Shown: positions 1 to 10,193, counted from the first letter of the stretch. The stretch: 64,000 nt of DNA from Favolaschia claudopus (GCA_037176885.1 JAWWNJ010000027.1:1-64000); one strand, 5' to 3'. The notes: generated by a model from the letters alone, not told the origin. Numbers and translations are program-made.

Positions 1-110
1 CCAACGCCATGGACGGAAGGTACCGTATAATGAAATGTCACGCAGACTTGGCGATCGCAGATTCGCAACACTTTCGTACAGTCATTGTGGACGGTGATGG
101 CCAATAGCAG

Positions 111-328
111 TTGCGAGGTATCCACTCATCGGCGGAAAAAGAGAGCGGGCTGGTCTTAGCGAAAATAGAACAGCCACGGTTCGAATTTACAGAAGGTCGC
201 TTGTACATGGCCGTGTCGGGGTGTTACTGCAGTATGGTACATGTTGTTCGGGACGACGCCGAGATTTACGAGACCCACCTTCATCCCGAGAATGTCAGCC
301 CTGAAGCACAGGACTACTGCGAATAGAT
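111..328 (+). CDS. Possible partial coding exon, unknown
   Basis: A 72-codon open stretch follows an in-frame TAG at 105-107, and upstream of that stop the same frame is open to the window edge. It could be the 3' end of a gene entering from the left, with a small intron or a frameshift near 105, but no splice pair of usual length explains the stop. I recognise no domain. It ends about 170 bp before the end of MED31, which is convergent with it. Confidence 0.2.
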
Positions 329-496
329 TTGGACTGTGACAAGTCCGCAGCACACCACTATTTGACGTACAGCGGGTCTATGCCGCCGTACTCTCTTCCA
401 CACTTGCAGCGGGCCCCGAGGGTCCAGCGGAACCGTTCCTGTTTGTAAGCTCCAGGACCATGAGTTGAGATTTCATTTTTCTCAGAAGACTTTGAT

Positions 497-875
497 TCAA
501 ACCCATTGATCGAATTGTTTCTGGTTGAGCATATCGCGAAATTCATCCTGTCTTATATCTGCTCTGAATTTTGCGTGTTGCAAGAGTTCGAGATGATGTA
601 GAGCGTGGGGGTAACTGTGAAGATGAGGCGAATCCTCCGAGTTCAAGTGACAAGACAAACTGTATGAAGCGAGCATAATCCTTTTCTTTAAAATACAGCA
701 GATAGTTCAAGAAGTTTATGAAAGCAGGTTGGTCGAGAATGTTTTGTTGTGCCAATGAGTGCAGATAATAAGGATTAGCCAATGCTTGAACGAATTCGAG
801 TTCAAGCTCGAAGCGCGCGCGATTGATTGCTCTGGGATCTGACTCTGCCGCCACAGTCCCAGTCTGACTCTCCAT
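497..875 (-). CDS. MED31: Mediator complex subunit 31 (Soh1), two exons
   Basis: MED31 is a small conserved subunit of the Mediator middle module, which links DNA-bound activators to RNA polymerase II in the nucleus. I read two exons, 875-661 and 614-497. The intron 660-615 is 46 nt, starts GTTTGT and ends CAG. The product is 110 residues. The family signature runs through FELELEFVQALANPYYLHSL, then FINFLNYLLYFKE and, only after splicing, FIHYPHALHHLELLQ. Without this intron the frame turns to nonsense, so the splice is well supported. The ATG at 875 is chosen because it gives the short N-terminus usual in fungi. The gene is divergent from the UCH gene. Length and motifs fit a functional subunit and I see no lesion. 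Confidence 0.93.
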
Positions 876-1006
876 GTTCGCGTCAAGAGTTGAAATCTTA
901 TGTTTGGTCCACGTGCACGTTACGTAACACGCAGACCGCGTCATTCCCCCTTGATTCCCTCTCATTGTCAACCTTTGCGCCAACTTTTATTTATCCGCTC
1001 ATACAT
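876..1006. promoter_or_regulatory. Shared divergent promoter MED31 / UCH gene
   Basis: Only 131 bp separate the two start codons. The stretch contains a CACGTG E-box palindrome (910-915) followed at 919-928 by GTTACGTAAC, an ATF/bZIP-like palindrome. No clear TATA box is visible. A role in coordinating the two genes is inference. Confidence 0.45.
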
Positions 1007-1759
1007 ATGGAAGAAGGCAACGACGATTCTCATGGGTGGAACCTTACCGAGTCAGACCCCGGTGTTTTCACGTCAGACATATCGCGTCCTTTTGTGCATC
1101 CATACTAAATTTTCAACCAGAGAATTGTTGAAAACTCTCGGCGTTCCTCTCATAGTCGACGATCTGTACTCTCTGGATCCAGAGTCTCTCGCTGCCCTTC
1201 AACCATTGCATGCTCTCATATTCCTCTTCAAATGGATATCGACTTCGGGCGATGGTCCCTCCGCAACTTCGGGAGGTGAATACGACCGTGATTTCCCAGG
1301 TTTCTTTGCCCACCAAGTCGTGAACAACGCGTGTGCAACTCTCGCCGTCTTGAATGCTCTGGGAAACATACCATCATTAACTACTGGCCCCCAACTTGCT
1401 GAGCTAAACTCTTTCACGACTGGAATGGACCCTCAAACGCGTGGCATGGTGATAACCAGCGCAGATTGGCTGCGAGAAGCCCATAATTCTCTCACTCCGC
1501 CTAATGCTATCTCTCTTGATGGCCTTGGTCTTCCAAAAAGTTCAGAAGACGCGTACCATTTCGTCGTCTACCTGCCCATCATGGGATCTTTGTACGAGTT
1601 AGACGGCCTCAAACAATTTCCCGTCAGACACGGATCCTACGAAACTTCAGGCGAAGGATGGGTGAAAAAAGCACGGTGTGTTTTCTTGCCTTTTGTCCGT
1701 ATATCTTCTCACAAAGTGTCAGGGAAACCATCGAACGCCGAATAGCGACGTATCCCTAA
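1007..1759 (+). CDS. UCH37/UCHL5-type ubiquitin C-terminal hydrolase, 3'-truncated by telomere repeats
   Basis: This is a cysteine peptidase of family C12, which removes ubiquitin at the proteasome or in chromatin complexes. I read exons 1007-1071, 1121-1675 and 1723-1759, with introns of 49 and 47 nt. The 218-residue product has WNLTESDPGVFTELL at the N-terminus, the oxyanion-hole Gln at 87, catalytic Cys93 in NNACAT, His168 in DAYHF and Asp183 in YELDGL. It ends RETIERRIATYP. In the family this helix leads into a C-terminal ULD tail of about 100 residues, which is absent. The last codons CCC TAA are the first telomere repeat, so the stop codon is supplied by telomeric DNA. The catalytic domain is complete, but proteasome binding through the tail would be lost. 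Whether it is expressed is unknown. Confidence 0.9.
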
Positions 1760-1943
1760 CCCTAACCCTAACCCTAACCCTAACCCTAACCCTAACCCTA
1801 ACCCTAACCCTAACCCTAACCCTAACCCTAACCCTAACCCTAACCCTAACCCTAACCCTAACCCTAACCCTAACCCTAACCCTAACCCTAACCCTAACCC
1901 TAACCCTAACCCTAACCTAACCCTAACCCTAACCTAACCTAAC
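1754..1943 (+). repeat. Telomeric repeat array (CCCTAA)n
   Basis: Twenty-seven perfect CCCTAA units (1754-1915) are followed by variant CCTAA and CCCTAA units to about 1943. On the + strand this is the pattern of a left chromosome end, with the distal side to the left. Yet 1.75 kb of genic DNA lies on that distal side, so the array is now interstitial or the assembly is chimeric. The right border is degenerate and the left border is sharp. Confidence 0.97.
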
Positions 1944-2810
1944 TAATGTCTTGCTGGTTTGCGTCATCTAACCCGTGCATTGCCTTGCTGGATTGCTTGG
2001 TCCGCCGTTTCCTTTCCGAAGCTGCCGAAAAAATTTTATATTCTAGTGAATTCCATCGGGGGAGTGGGACCACTAACCTTAACGTTCGTGCTGGGTAGTT
2101 GTCCCAAACCTTAACATCCGTGCTTTGGGGTTGTCTTGTGTATTCCGTATGGCTTCGAACACAGTGTTTGACCTAGTCAGGAATGTCAGGTGACTTGCGA
2201 CTCGAGGGCTGATGACATAATCTTATAGTCCTCGTCAAACACTTCCATTCGGGCCTATACCCAAGGCAATCGGTGCTCAATTGGCTGTCGTACCAACCTT
2301 TCGGTCCAAGCCTTACGTTTTCCATTCAAGTCAATATAGCACCTCAACGAGACCTGTTCGGGTGTTTGCGGTGACACTAGGCTGACTTGTAGGCTATTTG
2401 GCACCTTTTTGGTCTCCACCATTTTTCCCGATTTCTTACAAGGCCTCAGAGTCGGCTATTTGAATTGCATTTCTTATAAGCCTTGGCTCTGGCTTATAAT
2501 TTTTTTGGGCAGTGAGTCGCAATTCTTATAAGGCCTGGCTGGTGACTATAAGATTCTGTTGTCCTTTTGATTTCTTATAGGGTGCTGTGTTCGACTATAT
2601 TTATTGTGTGTTTGTTTCCACTGCGAAGATTCTGGGAGGATTCCTGTTGCTCCTGATTCCAGCTGTTGCTCCTAATTCCCTAGATTCTGGAGGCGTTTTT
2701 CATGTGTTGCCCCTAATTCCCTCCCACGCTGTCGTTGTTGCCCGTAATTCCGCTGTTTTGAGGCCCCTTGGTACGGAATTAGGCCCCTAATTCCCGGGGA
2801 AGATAGCTAG
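1944..2810 (+). repeat. Subtelomeric unit 1, type A, 5'-truncated at telomere
   Basis: It matches 4161-5026 of unit 5 essentially base for base, so it lacks the first ~146 bp of the type-A unit. It ends with stem arms GGAATTAG/CTAATTCC, 12 nt, then CTAG. Internal inverted repeats include TTATAAGCC/GGCTTATAA. A 67-codon open frame (2587-2790) recurs in every A copy only because the DNA is repeated. Confidence 0.9.
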
Positions 2811-3255
2811 ACCTGGTCAGGCGTTTGCGGTGATACTAGGCTGATTCCCAGGCTATTTGACACCCTTTTGGTTTCCACCAATTTTTCCCGATGGCTTGAG
2901 TCGGCTGTTCAATCGCATTTCTTATAAGCCTTGGCTCTGGCTTATAATTTTTTCTCGCAGTGAGTCGCAATTCTTATAAGGCCTGGCTGGTGACTATAAG
3001 AGTTGGTTGCTTTCTTTCGTTCTATGTCTGACGTGGGGTGTGGTGCATGATTCCACTCGTCAACCAGAATTCCGCTCGTTTCGGTGGCTGAATCACGACT
3101 GCAACCATAATTCCTGAGACTTGACTCATTTGAGACCTGTTGTTAAGCACGTCAACCATAATTCCTTCCCACACTGTCAATTGCAACCATAATTCCACCG
3201 GTTTGGGGACCCTTTTCACGGAATTACGATCGTAATTCCCCATTACCGTAGCTAG
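2811..3255 (+). repeat. Subtelomeric unit 2, type B, 5'-truncated
   Basis: A copy of the 3' 445 bp of unit 6. It ends with the 20-bp perfect palindrome GGAATTACGATCGTAATTCC, a 12-nt spacer and CTAG. Several TAATTCC motifs, echoing the hairpin arm, precede the end. Confidence 0.88.
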
Positions 3256-3903
3256 TGTTTGACCAAGTCGGGAATGTCAGGTGACCTGCGACTCAACCGC
3301 TGATGACACAATCTTATAGCCCTCCTCGAACGGTTCCATTCAAGCCTATACCCAAGGCAATCGGTGCTCAATTGACCGTCGTATTCTGGTTTCGGTCCAA
3401 GCCTTACGTTTTCCCTTCAAGTCAATATAGCACGTCAACGAGACCTGTTCGGGTGTTTGCGGTGACACTAGGCTGATTTGTAGCCTATTTGGCACCCTTT
3501 TGGTGTCCATCACTTTTCCCGATTTCTTACAAGGCCTCAGAGTCGGCTATTTTAATTGCATTTCTTATAAGCCTTGGCTCTGGCTTATAATTTTTTTTGG
3601 CAGTGAGTCGCAATTCTTATAAGGCCTGGCTGGTGACTATAAGATTCTGTTGTCCTTTTTGATTTCTTATAGGGTGCTGTGTTCGACTATATTTATTGTG
3701 CGTTTGTTTCTAGTCCGAAGATTCTGGGTGCAACCATAATTCCAGTCATCAACCATAATTCCTGCAATTTGAGTCATTTTGGACCCGTTGTTAAGCACGT
3801 CAACCATAATTCCTTCCCACGATGTCAATTGCAACCATAATTCCACCAGTTTGGGGACGCTTTTCACGGAATTACGATCGTAATTCCCCGTTACCGTAGC
3901 TAG
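3256..3903 (+). repeat. Subtelomeric unit 3, type C (A/B mosaic)
   Basis: Its 5' half resembles type A (starts TGTTTGACC) and its 3' half resembles type B. It has the same 20-bp terminal palindrome, 12-nt spacer and CTAG. The mosaic suggests recombination or template switching between units. Confidence 0.85.
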
Positions 3904-4014
3904 AATTGATGCGCCGCAAATTCCCTCCCACGATCCCAACGACGCCGTGAATTCCAGTAGATTCAGAGACCTTTTCACGGAATGCCGCCCTGCATTCCCG
4001 GGTAAGATAGCTAG
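3904..4014 (+). repeat. Subtelomeric unit 4, type D, short
   Basis: A 111-bp unit with its own terminal stem GGAATGC/GCATTCC, then 12 nt ending GATAG and CTAG. The stem sequence differs from A and B but position and spacing are kept, which argues that the structure is functional. Confidence 0.82.
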
Positions 4015-5026
4015 GGTCAGACTGGTTTGATTGCTTGCTATTTTACTTCTTGATGTATGGTTGACCATTGCCTTGTACACTTGAGTACGTGCTTCCATTG
4101 ACTCGGTCACCCGCGACTTCCTTTACGTTCTAGCGGGCAGCTGTGAGCGGCTAGTTCGCCAATGTCTTGCTGGTTTGCGTCATCTAACCCGTGCATTGCC
4201 TTGCTGGATTGCTTGGTCCGCCGTTTCCTTTCCGAAGCTGCCGAAAAAATTTTATATTCTAGTGAATTCCATCGGGGGAGTGGGACCACTAACCTTAACG
4301 TTCGTGCTGGGTAGTTGTCCCAAACCTTAACATCCGTGCTTTGGGGTTGTCTTGTGTATTCCGTATGGCTTCGAACACAGTGTTTGACCTAGTCAGGAAT
4401 GTCAGGTGACTTGCGACTCGAGGGCTGATGACATAATCTTATAGTCCTCGTCAAACACTTCCATTCGGGCCTATACCCAAGGCAATCGGTGCTCAATTGG
4501 CTGTCGTACCAACCTTTCGGTCCAAGCCTTACGTTTTCCATTCAAGTCAATATAGCACCTCAACGAGACCTGTTCGGGTGTTTGCGGTGACACTAGGCTG
4601 ACTTGTAGGCTATTTGGCACCTTTTTGGTCTCCACCATTTTTCCCGATTTCTTACAAGGCCTCAGAGTCGGCTATTTGAATTGCATTTCTTATAAGCCTT
4701 GGCTCTGGCTTATAATTTTTTTGGGCAGTGAGTCGCAATTCTTATAAGGCCTGGCTGGTGACTATAAGATTCTGTTGTCCTTTTGATTTCTTATAGGGTG
4801 CTGTGTTCGACTATATTTATTGTGTGTTTGTTTCCACTGCGAAGATTCTGGGAGGATTCCTGTTGCTCCTGATTCCAGCTGTTGCTCCTAATTCCCTAGA
4901 TTCTGGAGGCGTTTTTCATGTGTTGCCCCTAATTCCCTCCCACGCTGTCGTTGTTGCCCGTAATTCCGCTGTTTTGAGGCCCCTTGGTACGGAATTAGGC
5001 CCCTAATTCCCGGGGAAGATAGCTAG
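4015..5026 (+). repeat. Subtelomeric unit 5, type A, longest copy
   Basis: This is the longest A copy (1,012 bp) and the reference for units 1, 7, 8, 9 and 10. Its first 146 bp occur only here. I see no protein-coding potential. It ends in the A-type hairpin and CTAG. Confidence 0.9.
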
Positions 5027-5657
5027 TGTTTGACCGAGTAGTAAATGTCAGGTGACCTGCGACTCGATCGCTGATGACACCATCTTATAGTCCTGCTCAA
5101 ACGCTTCCATTCGAGCCTACAACCAAGGCAATCAGTGCTCAATTGACTGTGCTGTTGTAGTTTCGCTTTTTGCCTTACGGTTTCGGTTTAAGTCAATATA
5201 GCACGGCAACGAGACCTGGTCAGGCGTTTGCGGTGATACTAGGCTGATTCCCAGGCTATTTGACACCCTTTTGGTTTCCACCAATTTTTCCCGATGGCTT
5301 GAGTCGGCTGTTCAATCGCATTTCTTATAAGCCTTGGCTCTGGCTTATAATTTTTTCTCGCAGTGAGTCGCAATTCTTATAAGGCCTGGCTGGTGACTAT
5401 AAGAGTTGGTTGCTTTCTTTCGTTCTATGTCTGACGTGGGGTGTGGTGCATGATTCCACTCGTCAACCAGAATTCCGCTCGTTTCGGTGGCTGAATCACG
5501 ACTGCAACCATAATTCCTGAGACTTGACTCATTTGAGACCTGTTGTTAAGCACGTCAACCATAATTCCTTCCCACACTGTCAATTGCAACCATAATTCCA
5601 CCGGTTTGGGGACCCTTTTCACGGAATTACGATCGTAATTCCCCATTACCGTAGCTA
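5027..5657 (+). repeat. Subtelomeric unit 6, type B, longest copy
   Basis: A 631-bp unit starting TGTTTGACC. From 5213 it is repeated as unit 2. It ends with the 20-bp palindrome, 12 nt and CTAG. Confidence 0.88.
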
Positions 5658-6076
5658 GGCTATTTGGCACCTTTTTGGTCTCCACCATTTTTCCCGATTT
5701 CTTACAAGGCCTCAGAGTCGGCTATTTGAATTGCATTTCTTATAAGCCTTGGCTCTGGCTTATAATTTTTTTGGGCAGTGAGTCGCAATTCTTATAAGGC
5801 CTGGCTGGTGACTATAAGATTCTGTTGTCCTTTTGATTTCTTATAGGGTGCTGTGTTCGACTATATTTATTGTGTGTTTGTTTCCACTGCGAAGATTCTG
5901 GGAGGATTCCTGTTGCTCCTGATTCCAGCTGTTGCTCCTAATTCCCTAGATTCTGGAGGCGTTTTTCATGTGTTGCCCCTAATTCCCTCCCACGCTGTCG
6001 TTGTTGCCCGTAATTCCGCTGTTTTGAGGCCCCTTGGTACGGAATTAGGCCCCTAATTCCCGGGGAAGATAGCTAG
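5658..6076 (+). repeat. Subtelomeric unit 7, type A, 5'-truncated
   Basis: The last 419 bp of type A. The join to unit 6 shares TAGG between CTAG|G and the internal sequence GTAGGCTATT of the A unit. Confidence 0.88.
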
Positions 6077-6444
6077 GCCTCAGAGTCGGCTATTTGAATT
6101 GCATTTCTTATAAGCCTTGGCTCTGGCTTATAATTTTTTTGGGCAGTGAGTCGCAATTCTTATAAGGCCTGGCTGGTGACTATAAGATTCTGTTGTCCTT
6201 TTGATTTCTTATAGGGTGCTGTGTTCGACTATATTTATTGTGTGTTTGTTTCCACTGCGAAGATTCTGGGAGGATTCCTGTTGCTCCTGATTCCAGCTGT
6301 TGCTCCTAATTCCCTAGATTCTGGAGGCGTTTTTCATGTGTTGCCCCTAATTCCCTCCCACGCTGTCGTTGTTGCCCGTAATTCCGCTGTTTTGAGGCCC
6401 CTTGGTACGGAATTAGGCCCCTAATTCCCGGGGAAGATAGCTAG
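6077..6444 (+). repeat. Subtelomeric unit 8, type A, 5'-truncated
   Basis: The last 368 bp of type A. The join shares AGG (internal AAGGCCTCAG against CTAGGCCTCAG). Confidence 0.88.
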
Positions 6445-6492
6445 GCCCCTTGGCACGGAATTAGGCCCCTAATTCCCGGGGAAGATAGCTAG
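6445..6492 (+). repeat. Subtelomeric unit 9, type A, minimal copy
   Basis: Only 48 bp: part of the hairpin arm region, the hairpin, the 12-nt spacer and CTAG. It is the smallest copy and shows that the 3' end is the conserved part. One base differs from the other A copies (TTGGCACGG against TTGGTACGG). Confidence 0.85.
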
Positions 6493-7122
6493 GAATGTCA
6501 GGTGACTTGCGACTCGAGGGCTGATGACATAATCTTATAGTCCTCGTCAAACACTTCCATTCGGGCCTATACCCAAGGCAATCGGTGCTCAATTGGCTGT
6601 CGTACCAACCTTTCGGTCCAAGCCTTACGTTTTCCATTCAAGTCAATATAGCACCTCAACGAGACCTGTTCGGGTGTTTGCGGTGACACTAGGCTGACTT
6701 GTAGGCTATTTGGCACCTTTTTGGTCTCCACCATTTTTCCCGATTTCTTACAAGGCCTCAGAGTCGGCTATTTGAATTGCATTTCTTATAAGCCTTGGCT
6801 CTGGCTTATAATTTTTTTGGGCAGTGAGTCGCAATTCTTATAAGGCCTGGCTGGTGACTATAAGATTCTGTTGTCCTTTTGATTTCTTATAGGGTGCTGT
6901 GTTCGACTATATTTATTGTGTGTTTGTTTCCACTGCGAAGATTCTGGGAGGATTCCTGTTGCTCCTGATTCCAGCTGTTGCTCCTAATTCCCTAGATTCT
7001 GGAGGCGTTTTTCATGTGTTGCCCCTAATTCCCTCCCACGCTGTCGTTGTTGCCCGTAATTCCGCTGTTTTGAGGCCCCTTGGTACGGAATTAGGCCCCT
7101 AATTCCCGGGGAAGATAGCTAG
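6493..7122 (+). repeat. Subtelomeric unit 10, type A, 5'-truncated
   Basis: The last 630 bp of type A, starting GAATGTCAGG directly after CTAG. It is the centromere-proximal end of the array. The sequence after it (GACGTGTGTGG) is unique in the window. Confidence 0.88.
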
Positions 7123-7531
7123 GACGTGTGTGGCGTGCTGTGGCTGGACCAGGCGGTTTTACGTGGCTGAACACGATCACGGGGATGACTTGCGCGAATT
7201 GCGGCATGCGAGGTATGGATGACAGATATTGAACGGCTCATTGCTCACTTCCATTGCAGAAATACCTATCCTTTTACCGGTACAGAGGCTGATTACAGGC
7301 TTTGCTTCTCTTGGTGTATTTTATTTGCTTGAGCCAAATCAATAGGACGCGTCAAAATATTTTTATTGGCACAAATGCGGGCAATGCGGGCCTTATTTTA
7401 CATCATGAACCTTCTTTGACCCTCGTACGAGTCTTAACGCGCGTGAAACGCGTGTGGGAGGTAACCTTCACTTACTTTGAGACACCCTTTTCTCCTGTTT
7501 CTCGATTCCTCCCTCTTTCTCAGTACCCGCC
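7123..7531. other. Unique spacer, likely promoter/5' leader of next gene
   Basis: No repeat match or convincing frame. A CT-rich run before the ATG at 7532 (about 7485-7520) is typical of fungal leaders. Confidence 0.4.
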
Positions 7532-8521
7532 ATGTCAACGCAAAATTCCCATCCAATATCACAGGAGAAGCCCGTACCTACAGATGAACAGGTAAAATAT
7601 TGTTCTCATCATCAACGGTGTCCAATCGCGAGCTCATTTCTAAATTGAAGGTTGATGATGAGCTCTGTCTCTTAGATCTCGAAGATGCCGACTCGCTGCT
7701 ATTACACGTTCAAGATCTTGTCACACAGCATCTGGATGAGTTCCCGGAAGATCAGCTTGATGATGAGGCTGCTCGGTATGCAGCTAAAATGACTAAGGCA
7801 AGTATTACCGACGGAACCCGAGATGGTCATCTACGGTAAAATTTGTTTAACTGCTCATCTGTTGAATCCTTGACAAAATGTTGAATAGTATCATCAAACA
7901 CTACATCACTTTCCATTTACGCCGCAATAAAAAATGGGACGCGACGCGCGTTGATGACAAAACACCGCATGACATTGCTGCATTTATTACTCAGAAATGT
8001 GGCCCGGTGGAAGAGGGCTTTGAAGGCCGAAAGGTAGGTTCCAATTCAATGTTTAATCGGAGTTTGATATGTGCTTGCATTGCAGTATTCAACTGCAGTC
8101 TCAACACGGGCCGCACTCACAATGTGGTACAAAAATCTACGTCCGAATGAGAGTCTCACGGAATGGCGACTTGATTCAGTGACTAACACATGGTACGTGT
8201 CTTCTTGCATCGGCCGGGTATCATAGCCAAGTATATGTTAATTCTAGGCGCGGTCTTCCGACTCGTTCTCGTCAATTTATGGTTGGACTCGAGAAAACTA
8301 AAGCCAAATCTGGTGAAGTCTCCTCATCAGCAAGAGCCTTGGCTCTGGAGGACATTCACCGACTGTACAAGCATTGCCTGGATTCAAATCTCACTGTTGC
8401 GCAATGCTCTACGCCGGCTTCATGGATTCGAATCAGATGCGACAAAAGACGACGCCTAGAAGTGAACATGAGTTGTTGCTCTATACATCTGAACGAGTCG
8501 CAGACCGCTGTTTTAGGCTGA
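7532..8521 (+). CDS. Five-exon gene, possible tyrosine-recombinase (Crypton-like) relative, C-terminally truncated
   Basis: I read exons 7532-7591, 7651-7835, 7889-8033, 8086-8192 and 8248-8521. The introns (52-59 nt) all start GT and end AG and keep the frame, giving 256 residues. The stretch RGLPTRSRQFMVGLEKTKAK followed by SARALALEDIHRLYKHCLD resembles the start of the catalytic region in an Agaricomycete family that I associate with tyrosine recombinases. That assignment is from memory and is not proven. After LTVAQ the residues look unrelated (CSTPASW...), and the Arg-His-Tyr catalytic part expected downstream is missing. The gene is therefore probably a truncated copy. It lies between the subtelomeric array and a broken kinase-like gene on the other strand. 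Confidence 0.5.
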
Positions 8522-8738
8522 GGGTATTGAAATCGCCCAACGGCATACCTTGGTGGCTCATGATGAGCACCCAACAGCTGTCGCCGAGGGTGCGAAACAT
8601 GCCGAAAATTCGAGGGATGGAAATACCCTGCAACATCCCAAGTGCATCGTAGACGTCGTACTCGCGCTTGAGGCGAGTGGACGCAGTTGGTTTGCGCGCA
8701 ACCTTCGCAACCGCCTTGCACCGAACGACAGTAAACAC

Positions 8739-9166
8739 TATGGTGCGCGTCACTTAGTCACCACCTCTTCGTGACAACGCCAACTGTGACCGCAATTTTT
8801 ACCCAGTTTTTATTTCCTCTTGCAAAACGTCTCTTTTTCAACAGACGAACATTTTGGCAAGAGGGATTTTCGAAATTTAAATATTTGAAGGAGTTATAAA
8901 TTTTCACCCCACCCAATTTGGCACTACAGGCCAAAATCGGATTTTTTTGGCCTCCGGAAGGTTCAATATACAGCGATATTGAGCACTCTACCTGTGTCAG
9001 CGCTCACTGCACCCAAGATCGCGCTGTAGGTACGTCAAAAGTTCCCTCCAAAAGCACTAAATTGAGTCAAAATTCAGGCTAAAATAGGGTATTTCGAACA
9101 AAATTCGGCCTCCGGCCGAATTGGCACTAGTGCAAAGGAGGTGGTGACTAAGTGACGCGCACCATA
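8739..9166. mobile_element. TIR element (MITE-like), ~428 bp, TA-flanked
   Basis: The ends are perfect inverted repeats of at least 27 bp (TGGTGCGCGTCACTTAG... at the left), flanked by TA on both sides as in Tc1/mariner insertions. The interior has no coding capacity. It sits inside the minus-strand kinase-like gene. Confidence 0.8.
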
Positions 9167-9648
9167 GATGGATGAAGGCTATGGCAACGTCGCCGCGGTG
9201 GCGCCAGTGACCATCGAACCCAACAATTTGTAAAGGTATCGATGGGAGTAGACCAGAAGGTGTGGCCGGCACCAATTTTGTTGGCCAGCTGTGCCCATCG
9301 ATACATAGGACTCCACAATCCGGCCTGAATAATGACACAGGAAACGACGAGATCGTGGTGCAAAAGCCGACTCGTACATCTTGCTGAATTGCCGACAAGC
9401 TCGGCCACGTCCTCGGCCTGAGATGCTGAATTGTGGATGTCATAGATAGGGCTCATGCGCAAGATGTGTCCTTTGAGATGGACGAGGACATAGTATGTCT
9501 CAGTTGTCACAATGATGTGCGCCAATCCGTAAAGTTCAAGCTCAGCGAGCACCTGAGGAGGGTTTAGAAGACATATCATGCACACGGCAGTGCGCACCTG
9601 GCGAAGCAGCCTGCGCCCGATTGGAAAGTTGCCAGATGATCGGAATGA

Positions 9649-9770
9649 CCAGGATTGGCCTGAGCTTCACGAGAGAGAGGATTCGTAAGCAAGCCATTGA
9701 TATATTGGGCATGAACTTCAAAACGAAGCTCGCTGCACTCCGCTCAAAGGCGAGGGAGCCAAGGCAGCCC
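9649..9770. repeat. Split direct repeat A1
   Basis: Matches A2 at 10072-10193. It forms the left terminus and begins CCAGGATTGGCC. Confidence 0.85.
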
Positions 9771-9855
9771 CTACATAACTACAGGATACAGAACAAAACC
9801 GTAGCTATGTGAGTGCGCAGAAAATAGCAAAACTAACTAGGAGTGGGTGGGTGGG

Positions 9856-10074
9856 CACGAGAAAAGAGGGATGACGGCGACGGGGGGAGAAGACTAGTAG
9901 CAGGGGACGAGACTCAGGGTCATGGAGGGGGACTGGACAAGGGAAAGTCTCAAAGAGACGGAGTCGCCGCGCCAAAAGCGCGATGTGCGGAGGTGGGCGA
10001 GACGAAGAGAATGAGGAGACATGTGACTGATGAGATCACCTTTTGCCAATCCCCTTGGTCTGCCAGACCATCCA
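9856..10074. repeat. Split direct repeat B1
   Basis: Matches B2 at 12563-12781 over 219 bp and is fused to A2 through a shared CCA. Confidence 0.85.
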
Positions 10075-10193
10075 GGATTGGCCTGAGCTTCACGAGAGAG
10101 AGGATTCGTAAGCAAGCCATTGATATATTGGGCATGAACTTCAAAACGAAGCTCGCTGCACTCCGCTCAAAGGCGAGGGAGCCAAGGCAGCCC
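10072..10193. repeat. Split direct repeat A2
   Basis: The second A copy. The B1-A2 joint equals the junction expected of a circular intermediate made from the two outer ends. Confidence 0.85.

Noticed and set aside
1678..1920. Open frame of Leu-Thr repeats
   Set aside because: It is the translation of CCCTAA repeats.
1754..1943. True chromosome end
   Set aside because: Genic sequence lies on the distal side of the repeats, so within this assembly the array is interstitial.
2205..2250. CTGATGA core suggesting a hammerhead ribozyme in the subtelomeric units
   Set aside because: The GAAA core and closing stems are not present in any of the three versions of the segment.
2587..2790. 67-codon frame repeated five times (also 4803, 5853, 6221, 6899)
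   Set aside because: Identity follows from the DNA repeat. The frame starts without context, ends within the terminal hairpin, and types B, C and D lack it.
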